Both the position numbers and the translations under genes were made by a program. Below are positions 47,744-56,176 of a stretch of DNA of 64,000 bases, piece by piece; the first letter of the stretch is position 1, and every line of letters starts with the position of its first letter. The stretch is taken from NCBI GenBank assembly GCA_902706235.1, contig CACSJR010000003.1, positions 248,001 to 312,000 of the forward strand, given 5' to 3'. Under the pieces are notes generated by a model. It made no database searches and was not told the origin of the DNA. It saw only the letters and a program-made list of their open reading frames with translations. This stretch comes from Citrobacter sp. 18056. Its GTDB lineage: Bacteria; Pseudomonadota; Gammaproteobacteria; Enterobacterales; Enterobacteriaceae.

Positions 47744-49066
47744 TTACAAGCGATGAAGTCTGGAGAGTAAAGCCAGGGAGAGCGTCGTTAATAATATGGC
47801 GATCACCGCATACATATACACCCCCGACCATGCCCAGCTATTTTTAATCAGAATAACCGGCACACCGGCCATTGCGGCGCCGACGTAGCTAAACAGTCCT
47901 CTGAAACCGGTGACAGAACCCGCGGCATTTTTGTGTGTCACGTCGAGACACCCGACAGCAAAGAGCATGTGCGGCCCGTACAGGGCAAATCCCATAATCG
48001 TGAAGAGGACGGCGGTCATGGTGTAGGAGGTATCCTGCACCAGAGGGATAAGCGCAATACACACACATAACATCAGGGCAAAAATCAGACCGGTCATCCA
48101 GCGGTTACTTTTAAACATGAAATCTGACAAATATCCCGCCAGCAATCCCCCTGCAAGCCCACCTCCTTCGAACCAGGAGATAATGGAGTTCGCTTTAATC
48201 AGACTCCAGCCATGAACCTGAGAATAGTAAATCTGTGGCCAGTCATTGAGGATCGTGCGAGCAACATAGACTGACATATCGCCAATGATAATGATCCATA
48301 CCAACGGGTTAGTGAGAATATATTTTACGAAAACCTGCCAAAAGCTCAGATTAACGGGGCTGGCGTTGACTTGCGCGAGTTCCGTGGGATCATTTCGCCA
48401 CACGCCGACGGCGGGTAATCCTAACGTGCCTGGACGATCCTTAATGGTATACAAGGCGACGACCCCCATTAACAGCGAGATCACGCCGGGAACATAAAAG
48501 CCCATTTTCCAGCTTCCGCTAAAGGCAATGGCGAAGCTGGTAATCAGTGGGGCAAGACTACCGCCAATATTGTGTGCCGCTTCGACGATCGCCCACCAGC
48601 GACCACGTTCATTTTTAGAAAACCAGCAGGCCATAATTTTCGCCATTGGCGGAAAGCTGGTGCCCTGAAGGATCGCGTTAAGGCTATAGAGCACATAAAA
48701 TGCTGCCACACTGTCAGAGAAGCCAAACAGAATATTGACAATACCGACCCCGATAAGCACCGGTCCGGTCATCGCTTTGGGGTTAATTTTATCGACCAAC
48801 ATACCGCCGACAAATTTCATTGAGCCATAAAGAATGTAAAAAAGCGAAGACATGATGGCGAAGTCTTCTGCTGTCAGCGAGGTGTCCGTCAGCATCGCTG
48901 GCATCGCCGATGCGAAGTTTTTTCGGGTTAAATAAAATACCGCGTAAGAGATAAATACGGATGCAATGATTTCTGCCCTGAATTTTTTATAAACAGGGTC
49001 GATCTCTTTCTTTTCTTTGACAACGGGAAGGTCTTCCTGACTGAAAATAAATTTTTTTATGCTCAT
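47744..49066 (-). CDS. OPA-family (GlpT/UhpC-like) organophosphate carrier
   Basis: A 440-residue MFS protein of the organophosphate:phosphate antiporter family. The phosphate-ester site of GlpT is conserved: Arg48 in FYLTRKNFASAMP (GlpT Arg45), His165 in EAAHNIGG (GlpT His165) and Arg270 in SVYVARTILNDW (GlpT Arg269). The C-terminal GFRGLFSYVGAAMAGVP is also family-typical. It follows the phosphatase gene with a 31-base gap, so they form an operon. O-phosphoserine is the proposed substrate (inference from the neighbours); a sugar or glycerol phosphate is possible. Start MSIKKFIF at 49066 was chosen because the longer frame overlaps the phosphatase. Confidence 0.85.
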   Translation of the reverse strand: MSIKKFIFSQEDLPVVKEKKEIDPVYKKFRAEIIASVFISYAVFYLTRKNFASAMPAMLTDTSLTAEDFAIMSSLFYILYGSMKFVGGMLVDKINPKAMTGPVLIGVGIVNILFGFSDSVAAFYVLYSLNAILQGTSFPPMAKIMACWFSKNERGRWWAIVEAAHNIGGSLAPLITSFAIAFSGSWKMGFYVPGVISLLMGVVALYTIKDRPGTLGLPAVGVWRNDPTELAQVNASPVNLSFWQVFVKYILTNPLVWIIIIGDMSVYVARTILNDWPQIYYSQVHGWSLIKANSIISWFEGGGLAGGLLAGYLSDFMFKSNRWMTGLIFALMLCVCIALIPLVQDTSYTMTAVLFTIMGFALYGPHMLFAVGCLDVTHKNAAGSVTGFRGLFSYVGAAMAGVPVILIKNSWAWSGVYMYAVIAILLTTLSLALLSRLHRL

Positions 49067-49097
49067 GTTGAATTTCTCTTCCAGCAATACAGGGGAG

Positions 49098-49985
49098 TTA
49101 TAAACCGTCTTCGAGCAAAAATAGTAACGATTCGAATCCATTAAAATTAATTTGCTGGTGAATATGTTCTTTCACCAGGGGTTTGGCTTTCCACGCAAGA
49201 CCTGTTCCTGCCTGAAGTAGCATTGGGAGGTCGTTAGCGCCATCACCACAGGCGATGACATTCGATAACGAAATATTCAAATCTGCTGCCAGATTAATCA
49301 GCGTCTGCTTTTTATTCTCAGCATTGATTATCGGATGCGTGATATTTCCGGTTAAGACGCCATTCTTCATTTCAACGGTGTTGGAGAACGCGAAATCGAG
49401 TTGATATCGTTTTTTTAGCCGTTGAGCAAAGAGGTCTAATCCGCCGGAGATAATCGCGGTTTTGAATCCTTTTGCTTTAAGAATGGGGAGGATAATGTCA
49501 AGCCCTGGCGACAGGGTCATCCGGTTGCAGACATCATCCAGTACCGCGTTATGTGTCCCGCTAAGCATTGCGATACGCCGGGTAAAACTGGTATCGAAAT
49601 CGAGTTTTCCTTCCATCGCTTGCTGAGTCAGCGCCGTAATTTTCTCAGATATGCCCAGTGTTCGGGCGATTTCATCCACGCCTTCCTCTTCGATAAACGT
49701 CGAGTCCATATCAAACACAATAAGTCCATTGGCAGGGATGACGGCGGGTTTGTAGAAAAAATCAAATTGCATTTCCAGAGCAGCACGGCGTAATGGCTGG
49801 TAAAAATGGCCCCCGACGACATCGCCTGAAATAACGAGTTTGAGGTAGTCTCTGTTTATCATTGGAGAATGATGTTTGGTTAACATGTACAGCGTGTTGC
49901 CTGACGGGTTATTCATGAGATGCTGATGTAACCATGAGGTAATAGGTTCAGACGTATTGTGCGTAATAAAGTAAAGGGTTTTCAT
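49098..49985 (-). CDS. SerB-like phosphoserine phosphatase (HAD family)
   Basis: A 295-residue HAD hydrolase like SerB (322 in E. coli). Nucleophile and acid Asp92/Asp94 in FDMDST, SGG at about 180-182, and GDGANDLPM (247-255). Residues that grip phosphoserine in SerB structures are kept: Glu101 (EEEGVDEIA) and Arg137 (FTRRIAML). It is probably not the biosynthetic SerB, which lies elsewhere in enterobacteria; genome check not possible here. AAAGGAG precedes the ATG, and a TATAAT lies about 27 bases upstream. The OPA carrier follows. Confidence 0.87.
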   Translation of the reverse strand: MKTLYFITHNTSEPITSWLHQHLMNNPSGNTLYMLTKHHSPMINRDYLKLVISGDVVGGHFYQPLRRAALEMQFDFFYKPAVIPANGLIVFDMDSTFIEEEGVDEIARTLGISEKITALTQQAMEGKLDFDTSFTRRIAMLSGTHNAVLDDVCNRMTLSPGLDIILPILKAKGFKTAIISGGLDLFAQRLKKRYQLDFAFSNTVEMKNGVLTGNITHPIINAENKKQTLINLAADLNISLSNVIACGDGANDLPMLLQAGTGLAWKAKPLVKEHIHQQINFNGFESLLFLLEDGL

Positions 49986-50011
49986 CTTACCGCTCCTTTG
50001 TGTCTGGCGGC

Positions 50012-50019
50012 ATTATAAT
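50012..50019. promoter_or_regulatory. Candidate -10 of the phosphatase-carrier operon
   Basis: ATTATAAT is palindromic, reading TATAAT on both strands. On the minus strand it would place a start site about 20 bases ahead of the phosphatase ATG. No good -35 at 16-18 bases, suggesting activator dependence. Confidence 0.4.
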
Positions 50020-50083
50020 GGAGCGCTGTTTTGCCCGGCATCACTCACTATCACAGTTGTGAATACGTATAAAAAATTAAAAA

Positions 50084-50144
50084 GTATTGTTTTTGATACC
50101 GCTAATTCATGCGGTGCGAAAGGTGTCATTTTTGATACGCTAAT
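50084..50144. repeat. Direct repeat in the divergent promoter of the serine cassette
   Basis: TTTTTGATACCGCTAAT (50090-50106) and TTTTTGATACGCTAAT (50129-50144) differ only by one inserted C and start 39 bases apart. Each is preceded by GTATTG or GTGTCA, giving GTRT...GATAC half-dyads. It is upstream of the dehydratase gene and a candidate operator for the cassette's XRE-type regulator. Confidence 0.55.
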
Positions 50145-50203
50145 CACATCATAAAAGCGATGACAATGTAGGCTAAAACTTTCAGGAAGAGGGTAAGACA
50201 GAA

Positions 50204-51574
50204 ATGGAAAGCGCTATCAATATATTTAAAATTGTGATTGGTCCATCCAGTTCACGGACGGCGGGGCCAATGCGAGCGGCATTTAACTTTATGTCGCAAT
50301 TAAAGCAGCATAATTCGTTCCCACTGCTCAGAAAAATTGAGGTCGAGCTGTATGGCGCCTTGTCGTTAAGCCGGAATTGCCACAATGTCGATATTGCTCT
50401 GTATCTTGGGTTGCTGGGGAATCTGCCGGACAGCGTAGATTTAGCTGGACAACTGAGTGCAATAAAGCGCGCAGAAACAGAAGGCATACGGGTATTTTCG
50501 CCCTCTGTTACGGTGGCCGTGACCATCATTGCCAATCATCAGGCCCATCCGGGCCATCCTTATGCCATGACATTCCGCGCCAGGGATGATTGGTTTACGC
50601 TCTATGAAGAAACCTGGTTTTCCATCGGCGATGGACAGACACGCAAAGCCGGGGAGGCAAAGGATCACTCTGCTACGTTAGCCACCCTATCACCTTTCGA
50701 ATTTCAAAATGCCTGCGAACTGTCGCTGCTATGCCAGCGAAACGGCTTATCTGTGGCGGCGTTGATGATGAAGAATGAACTTGCAACACGTTCAGCGTTA
50801 TCCGTGCAGGAGGATCTGAACCGGAAATGGGCCGTCATGAAGGAGGCGGTTCAGCGCGGTTTGAATACTGAGGGATTGCTCCCGGGCCCCTGGCAGGTCC
50901 CACGCCGGGCTTGCGCGCTTCACAAATTATTACTGGTGAAAGGGGAGGCGAATGATTTTTTGACCGCGCTGAACTGGGTCAATGTTTTTGCCATTGCCGT
51001 CAGCGAAGAGAATGCGGCGGGTGGCGTGGTGGTGACGGCCCCGACCAACGGCGCCAGCGGAATTATTCCGGCGGTATTGTGCTGGTATGAAAAATTTATC
51101 GGCGAACTGAATCCGTCATCCGTCAGCCGTTTTTTTCTGACCGCAGCTGCTGTGGCGATGCTCTTTAAACGTAATGCGTCCATTTTAGGGTCGGAGGTAG
51201 GATGCCAGGGAGAGATTGGCGTGGCCTGTTCAATGGCCGCAGCAGGGTTAGCGGAATTGATGGGGGCGTCGGTCGGACAGGTGTTGAGTGCGGCGGAAAT
51301 CGCCATGGAGCACCACTTGGGGCTGACCTGCGACCCGGTTGGCGGTCAGGTACAAATACCGTGTATAGAGCGTAACGCGATATCAGCAGTGAAAGCCATC
51401 AACGCAGCAACCATGGCGATGAGTCGCGTAAGCGAGCCTTGTGTTTCACTGGATGAGATCATTGCCGCGATGTACGAAACCGGGAAGGACATGAGCGCGA
51501 AATACCGTGAAACTTATCATGGCGGCCTTGGCAAAGTGCAGCCAAGAAGAAGGGGAGCATCCAGTGAAATTTAA
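50204..51574 (+). CDS. L-serine dehydratase-like Fe-S enzyme (SdaA family)
   Basis: A 456-residue single-chain protein with the beta (about 1-155) and alpha (about 180-445) domains of SdaA (454 in E. coli), which deaminates L-serine to pyruvate and ammonia with a [4Fe-4S] cluster. The three cluster cysteines are present: Cys334 (EVGCQGEIG), Cys376 and Cys387 (CDPVGGQVQIPC). Three departures from SdaA: Arg18 replaces His in SSSHT, Ser285 replaces Cys in TNGACGI, and the C-terminal cysteine tail is replaced by [10 protein letters not shown]. Substrate may therefore differ. The regulator gene overlaps its 3' end. Confidence 0.88.
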   Translation: MESAINIFKIVIGPSSSRTAGPMRAAFNFMSQLKQHNSFPLLRKIEVELYGALSLSRNCHNVDIALYLGLLGNLPDSVDLAGQLSAIKRAETEGIRVFSPSVTVAVTIIANHQAHPGHPYAMTFRARDDWFTLYEETWFSIGDGQTRKAGEAKDHSATLATLSPFEFQNACELSLLCQRNGLSVAALMMKNELATRSALSVQEDLNRKWAVMKEAVQRGLNTEGLLPGPWQVPRRACALHKLLLVKGEANDFLTALNWVNVFAIAVSEENAAGGVVVTAPTNGASGIIPAVLCWYEKFIGELNPSSVSRFFLTAAAVAMLFKRNASILGSEVGCQGEIGVACSMAAAGLAELMGASVGQVLSAAEIAMEHHLGLTCDPVGGQVQIPCIERNAISAVKAINAATMAMSRVSEPCVSLDEIIAAMYETGKDMSAKYRETYHGGLGKVQPRRRGASSEI

Positions 51575-51953
51575 TACCATGAATAACGATGAGATTATTT
51601 TATCGTTGTGCGCCCGCATTAAAGAGACGCGGATATCATTAGCGCTGACCCAGCAACAGCTGGCTGAACGGGCGCAGGTAGGCATTGCGACGATCAAACG
51701 GATTGAAAAGGGAGGCGGCCTGAATCTTGACACGCTTATTTCTGTGCTTCGGGCGCTGGATAAATTACATAACCTTGATGCGATATTATTTGAATCAGAG
51801 ATGCGTCATTTTCACGATTCTCATGAAGGGGGCGAGCGGATCGGGCGGCTACATGTCCGACAGCCAGTGGCTGAGCTGAAAAAGAAATCATTAGCGCCGC
51901 AGGCTGACGAACTGAATTTCAGTACGGCGCTGGAAAAGACATTACGCTGGTGA
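51564..51953 (+). CDS. XRE-family helix-turn-helix regulator
   Basis: A small (about 129 residues) DNA-binding protein with an N-terminal XRE domain: [20 protein letters not shown] is the helix-turn-helix. The C-terminal half is charged and unrecognised. GTG 51564 is preferred: GGGGAG lies 6 bases upstream and it overlaps the dehydratase stop by 11 bases, suggesting coupling. ATG 51579 is the alternative. Its 3' end overlaps that of fghA by 12 bases. Likely regulator of the cassette (inference). Confidence 0.82.
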   Translation: MKFNTMNNDEIILSLCARIKETRISLALTQQQLAERAQVGIATIKRIEKGGGLNLDTLISVLRALDKLHNLDAILFESEMRHFHDSHEGGERIGRLHVRQPVAELKKKSLAPQADELNFSTALEKTLRW

Positions 51954-52790
51954 TGACGACAGCAAATGCCGGGCATGGAAGCGCAGATGGTCCTCAATAA
52001 AAGACGCAATAAACCAGTAGCTGTGATCGAACCCGGACTGAATGCGCAGCGTTAACGGCCACTGGGTCTGGCGGGCGGCTTCGGCCAGCACCGCAGGTTG
52101 CAGTTGATCCGCCAGGAACTGATCGGTATCACCCTGATCGATTAACGTCGGAATGGCGCTGGCCGCGTCACTCGATAACATCAGCGCACAGCTGTCCCAC
52201 GCTTGCCAGCTGGATTTGTCTTCACCGAGATAAGCACTAAACGCCTTCTGGCCCCACGGCACGCGGGTCGGGTTAACGATTGGTGCAAAGGCGGAAACGC
52301 TGGTGTATTTGCCCGGGTTTTTCAACGCCAGAATCAACGCGCCGTGGCCACCCATCGAATGGCCGGAAATCGCGCTGCGCTCGGCGACGTTAAACTGTGC
52401 CTGAACCAGCGCGGGGAGTTCGTCGCGCAGATAATCGTACATCCGGTAATGCGCGGCCCACGGGGCCTGCGTCGCGTTGAGGTAGAACCCGGCGCCTTTG
52501 CCGAGATCGTAGCCTTCGTTGTCCGCTACGTTTTCGCCGCGTGGGCTGGTGTCTGGCATGACCAGAACGATACCGAGTTCGGCTGCGACGCGCTGGGCCC
52601 CTGCTTTTGTCGCGAAATTCTCGTCGTTGCAGGTCAGGCCTGACAGCCAGTACAGCACTGGCGGCGGCGTATTATCGCGCGGCGGTGGCAGAAAAATACT
52701 GAACGTCATGGCGCAGTTCAGCGTGCTGGAGTCGTGCCGCCAGCGTTGCTGCCAGCCCTCAAAACAACGGTGCTCTTCGAGCAATTCCAT
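51942..52790 (-). CDS. yeiG: S-formylglutathione hydrolase (YeiG/FghA)
   Basis: Hydrolyses S-formylglutathione to formate and glutathione, the last step of glutathione-dependent formaldehyde detoxification. A 282-residue alpha/beta hydrolase with catalytic Ser in [11 protein letters not shown] and His in [10 protein letters not shown]. coli YeiG is 278 residues; the extra C-terminal residues (HLLSSSPA) are encoded where this gene overlaps the XRE gene. Start [13 protein letters not shown] at 52790 matches E. coli; the frame is open 37 codons further. Confidence 0.94.
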   Translation of the reverse strand: MELLEEHRCFEGWQQRWRHDSSTLNCAMTFSIFLPPPRDNTPPPVLYWLSGLTCNDENFATKAGAQRVAAELGIVLVMPDTSPRGENVADNEGYDLGKGAGFYLNATQAPWAAHYRMYDYLRDELPALVQAQFNVAERSAISGHSMGGHGALILALKNPGKYTSVSAFAPIVNPTRVPWGQKAFSAYLGEDKSSWQAWDSCALMLSSDAASAIPTLIDQGDTDQFLADQLQPAVLAEAARQTQWPLTLRIQSGFDHSYWFIASFIEDHLRFHARHLLSSSPA

Positions 52791-52928
52791 GCAAGGCCCC
52801 CGGGTGAGTGATTGAAAATGTTCTGTTTCATCATACAGATCATGCGCAGTGATGAATAACTTTCGCTTCCGCATTGCAGTTACATGCTGCATCATAAACA
52901 TAACTTTACATTAACATGCGAGACTAAC

Positions 52929-54077
52929 ATGGCGCTACGTACCGCGCTGAGTGGGTTTGTCATGCTGGTGGTCGCCATGGGGATTGGGCGTTTTGCCTTT
53001 ACGCCTCAGGTACCGCTGATGATTGCTGACGGACAGCTTACGCTGACCAGCGCCGGGCTGGTCGCCGCGATGAATTATCTGGGATATTTACTGGGGGCAT
53101 GGGATGCAATGCGTGCCCATCGCGGCGTGGAAGGGCGATTGTACGCTGGGATCCTCGGCGCGGTGGGGCTGACGTTTCTCTCTGCCTGGGCCGATAACGC
53201 CTGGTTGCACGCCGTTCTGCGACTGGTGATTGGCGCAATGAGCGGCTGGGCGATGGTGTTGACCGCAGCCTGGACCAATGAGCGTCTGGCACAGGCCGGA
53301 CGTCCCGGCCTGAGCGCCGCGGTGTTTGCCGGGCCGGGGGCGGGGATTGCGGTGAGTGGCCTGTTGGCAGTCTATATCCATGCACAGCAGCTCAGCGCCG
53401 CCGCGGGCTGGTTGCTTTACGGTCTGCTGGCGCTGGTGTTGATTGCCTTTATTTCTCGTTGGTTACCGCGTCCTGGCGATTTTCATCGTCCGGGCGGCCA
53501 GCCTGAACCTTTGCATTTGACGGCAAGCCTGAAACGGCTGGTCTGGAGCTACAGCCTGGCGGGCTTTGGTTATATTCTGCCCGCCACCTTTTTATCGCAA
53601 ATGGCCGCCACGCGTTTTCCCGGTAGCCTGTTTGCCCAGTTTCTGTGGCCGGTATTTGGCGCGGCGGCGGTGGTTGGGATTGGATTGAGTATTTTGCTGC
53701 GCGATGTTGGCCACAGCTATCAGCGACTAGCGATTGTGTTGTGGTTACAGGGCGTCGGCGTGCTGGCCGCCTGGTTGGTTCCGGGAATGAGCGGTCTGGT
53801 GATCGGCGCGTTGCTGGTGGGCGGCGGCTTCCTGTGCGCGGTGCAGCTTTCACTACTCTACGGACGGGAACTCGCACCGCAGCATACCCGTTACATGGCG
53901 GGTTTACTGACCACCGGTTATGCCATTGGTCAGCTTGTCGGGCCGATGACTTCCGCGCTTTCCACCTGGCTTACCCAACGCCTTGAACCGGCCCTGGGCG
54001 TGGCGGCTATCGCGCTGTTGATAGGCGGAATGCTGGTCTGGCGTTCGCCGCAAGAAAGGTTAAGCCAATTTCAATAA
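52929..54077 (+). CDS. YbfB/YjiJ-family MFS transporter
   Basis: A 382-residue, 12-helix major facilitator protein of the YbfB/YjiJ type, with the N-terminal family signature VAMGIGRFAFTPQVPLM and NYLGYLLGAWDAM. Substrate unknown. It diverges from fghA (138 bases) and precedes folE on the same strand; E. coli has no gene at this place, so it is accessory. Start ATG 52929 excludes 15 upstream codons that overlap the fghA control region. Confidence 0.88.
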   Translation: MALRTALSGFVMLVVAMGIGRFAFTPQVPLMIADGQLTLTSAGLVAAMNYLGYLLGAWDAMRAHRGVEGRLYAGILGAVGLTFLSAWADNAWLHAVLRLVIGAMSGWAMVLTAAWTNERLAQAGRPGLSAAVFAGPGAGIAVSGLLAVYIHAQQLSAAAGWLLYGLLALVLIAFISRWLPRPGDFHRPGGQPEPLHLTASLKRLVWSYSLAGFGYILPATFLSQMAATRFPGSLFAQFLWPVFGAAAVVGIGLSILLRDVGHSYQRLAIVLWLQGVGVLAAWLVPGMSGLVIGALLVGGGFLCAVQLSLLYGRELAPQHTRYMAGLLTTGYAIGQLVGPMTSALSTWLTQRLEPALGVAAIALLIGGMLVWRSPQERLSQFQ

Positions 54078-54178
54078 TTATCGCCGTGAATACTGGATTC
54101 TGTGCGCGGCCTCACGCACAATGAGTGCTCACTTTGCCCTCAGAGTGCAAAGGTCGCCACACCTGCAGGAGAACAAGA

Positions 54179-54844
54179 ATGCCATCATTGAGTAAAGAAG
54201 CCGCGCTGGTTCATGAGGCGCTGTTAGCGCGTGGTCTGGAAACGCCGCTACGTCCCCCGGTTGAACTGGATAATGAATCACGCAAGCGTCTGATTGCCGG
54301 TCATATGACTGAAATTATGCAGCTGCTGAATCTCGATCTCAGTGATGACAGCCTGACGGAGACGCCGCACCGCATCGCCAAGATGTACGTCGATGAAATC
54401 TTCTCTGGCCTCGATTACGCCAACTTCCCGAAAATCACCGTCATTGAGAATAAAATGAAGGTCGATGAAATGGTGACCGTACGTGATATCACCTTGACCA
54501 GCACCTGTGAGCATCACTTTGTCACCATCGACGGCAAAGCGACCGTGGCCTACATTCCGAAAGAGTCGGTGATTGGCCTGTCGAAGATTAACCGCATTGT
54601 GCAGTTCTTTGCCCAGCGTCCGCAGGTGCAGGAGCGTCTGACGCAGCAAATCCTGACCGCGTTGCAGACTCTGCTCGGCACCAATAACGTGGCGGTTTCC
54701 ATTGATGCTGTGCATTACTGCGTGAAAGCGCGTGGCATTCGTGATGCGACCAGCGCCACAACGACCACTTCGCTCGGTGGACTGTTTAAGTCGAGCCAGA
54801 ACACCCGCCAGGAGTTTCTGCGCGCCGTTCGTCACCACAACTAA
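54179..54844 (+). CDS. folE: GTP cyclohydrolase I
   Basis: First enzyme of folate synthesis: GTP to dihydroneopterin triphosphate and formate. 221 residues (222 in E. coli). Zinc ligands lie in TSTCEHHF and [11 protein letters not shown]; the active-site segment [18 protein letters not shown] is intact. GCAGGAGAAC precedes ATG 54179. yeiB begins 19 bases after the stop, so folE-yeiB form an operon. Confidence 0.97.
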   Translation: MPSLSKEAALVHEALLARGLETPLRPPVELDNESRKRLIAGHMTEIMQLLNLDLSDDSLTETPHRIAKMYVDEIFSGLDYANFPKITVIENKMKVDEMVTVRDITLTSTCEHHFVTIDGKATVAYIPKESVIGLSKINRIVQFFAQRPQVQERLTQQILTALQTLLGTNNVAVSIDAVHYCVKARGIRDATSATTTTSLGGLFKSSQNTRQEFLRAVRHHN

Positions 54845-54863
54845 TTCTTAAAGCAGGTACTTA

Positions 54864-56021
54864 ATGGAGCGAAACGTCACGCTGGATTTTGTTCGCGGCG
54901 TCGCTATTCTCGGGATCCTGCTGCTTAATATCGTTGCCTTTGGCTTGCCAAAGGCGGCGTATCTCAATCCTGCCTGGTACGGCGATATCACTCAACGCGA
55001 TGCGTGGACGTGGGCCGCTCTCGACCTGTTTGCACAGGTTAAATTCCTGACGCTGTTTGCTCTCCTGTTTGGCGCTGGCCTGCAGTTGCTGCTTCCTCGC
55101 GGCAAACGCTGGATCCAGGCGCGGCTTTCTCTGTTAGCAATACTCGGTTTTGCACATGGGCTGCTGCTCTGGGACGGCGATATTCTGCTGGCGTATGCAC
55201 TAGTAGGCCTGGTCTGCTGGCGGATGGTGCGTGAAGCGCAAAGCGCTAAATCGATGTTTAACACCGGCGTGGTGCTGTACCTGATTGGCATTGCGGTCCT
55301 GGTGTTTTTAGGGCTTATCTCCGGCGATACGCCAAACCGTTCCTGGGTCCCGGACCCGGCCAACCTGCAATATGAGCAGTACTGGAAGCTGAAAGGCGGA
55401 ATGGAGGCTATCAGCAATCGTACGGATATGCTGTCCGACAATCTGCTGGCGCTTGGTGCACAGTACGGCTGGCAACTGGCGGGTATGATGCTGATGGGGG
55501 CCTCGCTAATGCGCTGCGGCTGGCTGAAAGGCCAGTTCAGCCTGTCACATTACCGTCGCGTGGGCATGCTGTTGATAACCCTTGGCGTGCTGATAAACCT
55601 GCCTGCGACGATCGCGCAATGGCATTTTGACTGGTCTTATCGCTGGTGTGCGTTCTTGTTACAGGCTCCGCGCGAGCTGAGTGCGCCGTTTCAAACTATC
55701 GGATACGCCGCGTTAGCGTACGGCTTCTGGCCACAAATTTGTTTTTCACGCCTGGTAGGAGCGATAGCCTGCGTCGGGCGTATGGCGCTTTCCAACTACC
55801 TGCTGCAAACCCTCATCTGCACCACGCTGTACTACCGGTTTGATTTGTTTATGAAATTTGACCGATTGACGCTGCTCACCTTTGTGCCAGCCATTTGGCT
55901 GGTGAATATCCTTTTCTCCGTTATCTGGCTGCGCTATTGCCGTCAGGGGCCGGTGGAATGGCTGTGGCGGCAGTTGACCGCACGTGCCGCAGGGGTATCC
56001 ATTTCTAAAACATCCAGATAA
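54864..56021 (+). CDS. yeiB: YeiB, DUF418 membrane protein
   Basis: A 385-residue inner-membrane protein, the E. coli length, with about ten helices and the N-terminal family motif LDFVRGVAILGILLLNIVAF; the C-terminal DUF418 region includes GRMALSNYLLQTLICT. Distant relation to acyltransferases; function not established. Co-transcribed with folE. Confidence 0.93.
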   Translation: MERNVTLDFVRGVAILGILLLNIVAFGLPKAAYLNPAWYGDITQRDAWTWAALDLFAQVKFLTLFALLFGAGLQLLLPRGKRWIQARLSLLAILGFAHGLLLWDGDILLAYALVGLVCWRMVREAQSAKSMFNTGVVLYLIGIAVLVFLGLISGDTPNRSWVPDPANLQYEQYWKLKGGMEAISNRTDMLSDNLLALGAQYGWQLAGMMLMGASLMRCGWLKGQFSLSHYRRVGMLLITLGVLINLPATIAQWHFDWSYRWCAFLLQAPRELSAPFQTIGYAALAYGFWPQICFSRLVGAIACVGRMALSNYLLQTLICTTLYYRFDLFMKFDRLTLLTFVPAIWLVNILFSVIWLRYCRQGPVEWLWRQLTARAAGVSISKTSR

Positions 56022-56035
56022 CGATCTGGATCACA
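56020..56035. promoter_or_regulatory. Possible CRP site of galS
   Basis: AACGA-TCTGGA-TCACA: one perfect half-site at correct spacing, 20 bases upstream of the gal operator. galS is CRP-activated in E. coli. Confidence 0.45.
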
Positions 56036-56051
56036 ATCATTAACAAAACGG

Positions 56052-56067
56052 ATGTAACCGTTTCCAT
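56052..56067. promoter_or_regulatory. GalR/GalS operator of galS
   Basis: ATGTAACCGTTTCCAT matches GTGnAAnCGnTTnCAC at 10 of 12 fixed positions. 110 bases before the galS ATG; predicts autorepression as in E. coli. Confidence 0.75.
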
Positions 56068-56176
56068 CAGTGTGACCTTCTTCACGTAGTCCTCGCCCAC
56101 TCGCTGCCAGAATAGCCACCTTGCTCAACACAGGGGGTGACTGTGAGTTGCTGCCAATTTCAACAGGACGGTGGTT

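Noticed and set aside
49067-49141. Longer N-terminus for the OPA carrier
   Set aside because: The extra 25 codons overlap the phosphatase gene's end and have no similarity to the family; MSIKKFIF at 49066 is the likely start.
50051-50062. TCACA-GT-TGTGA as a CRP site in the serine cassette promoter
   Set aside because: Half-sites are in the wrong order and spacing for CRP (TGTGA-N6-TCACA); only a short inverted repeat.
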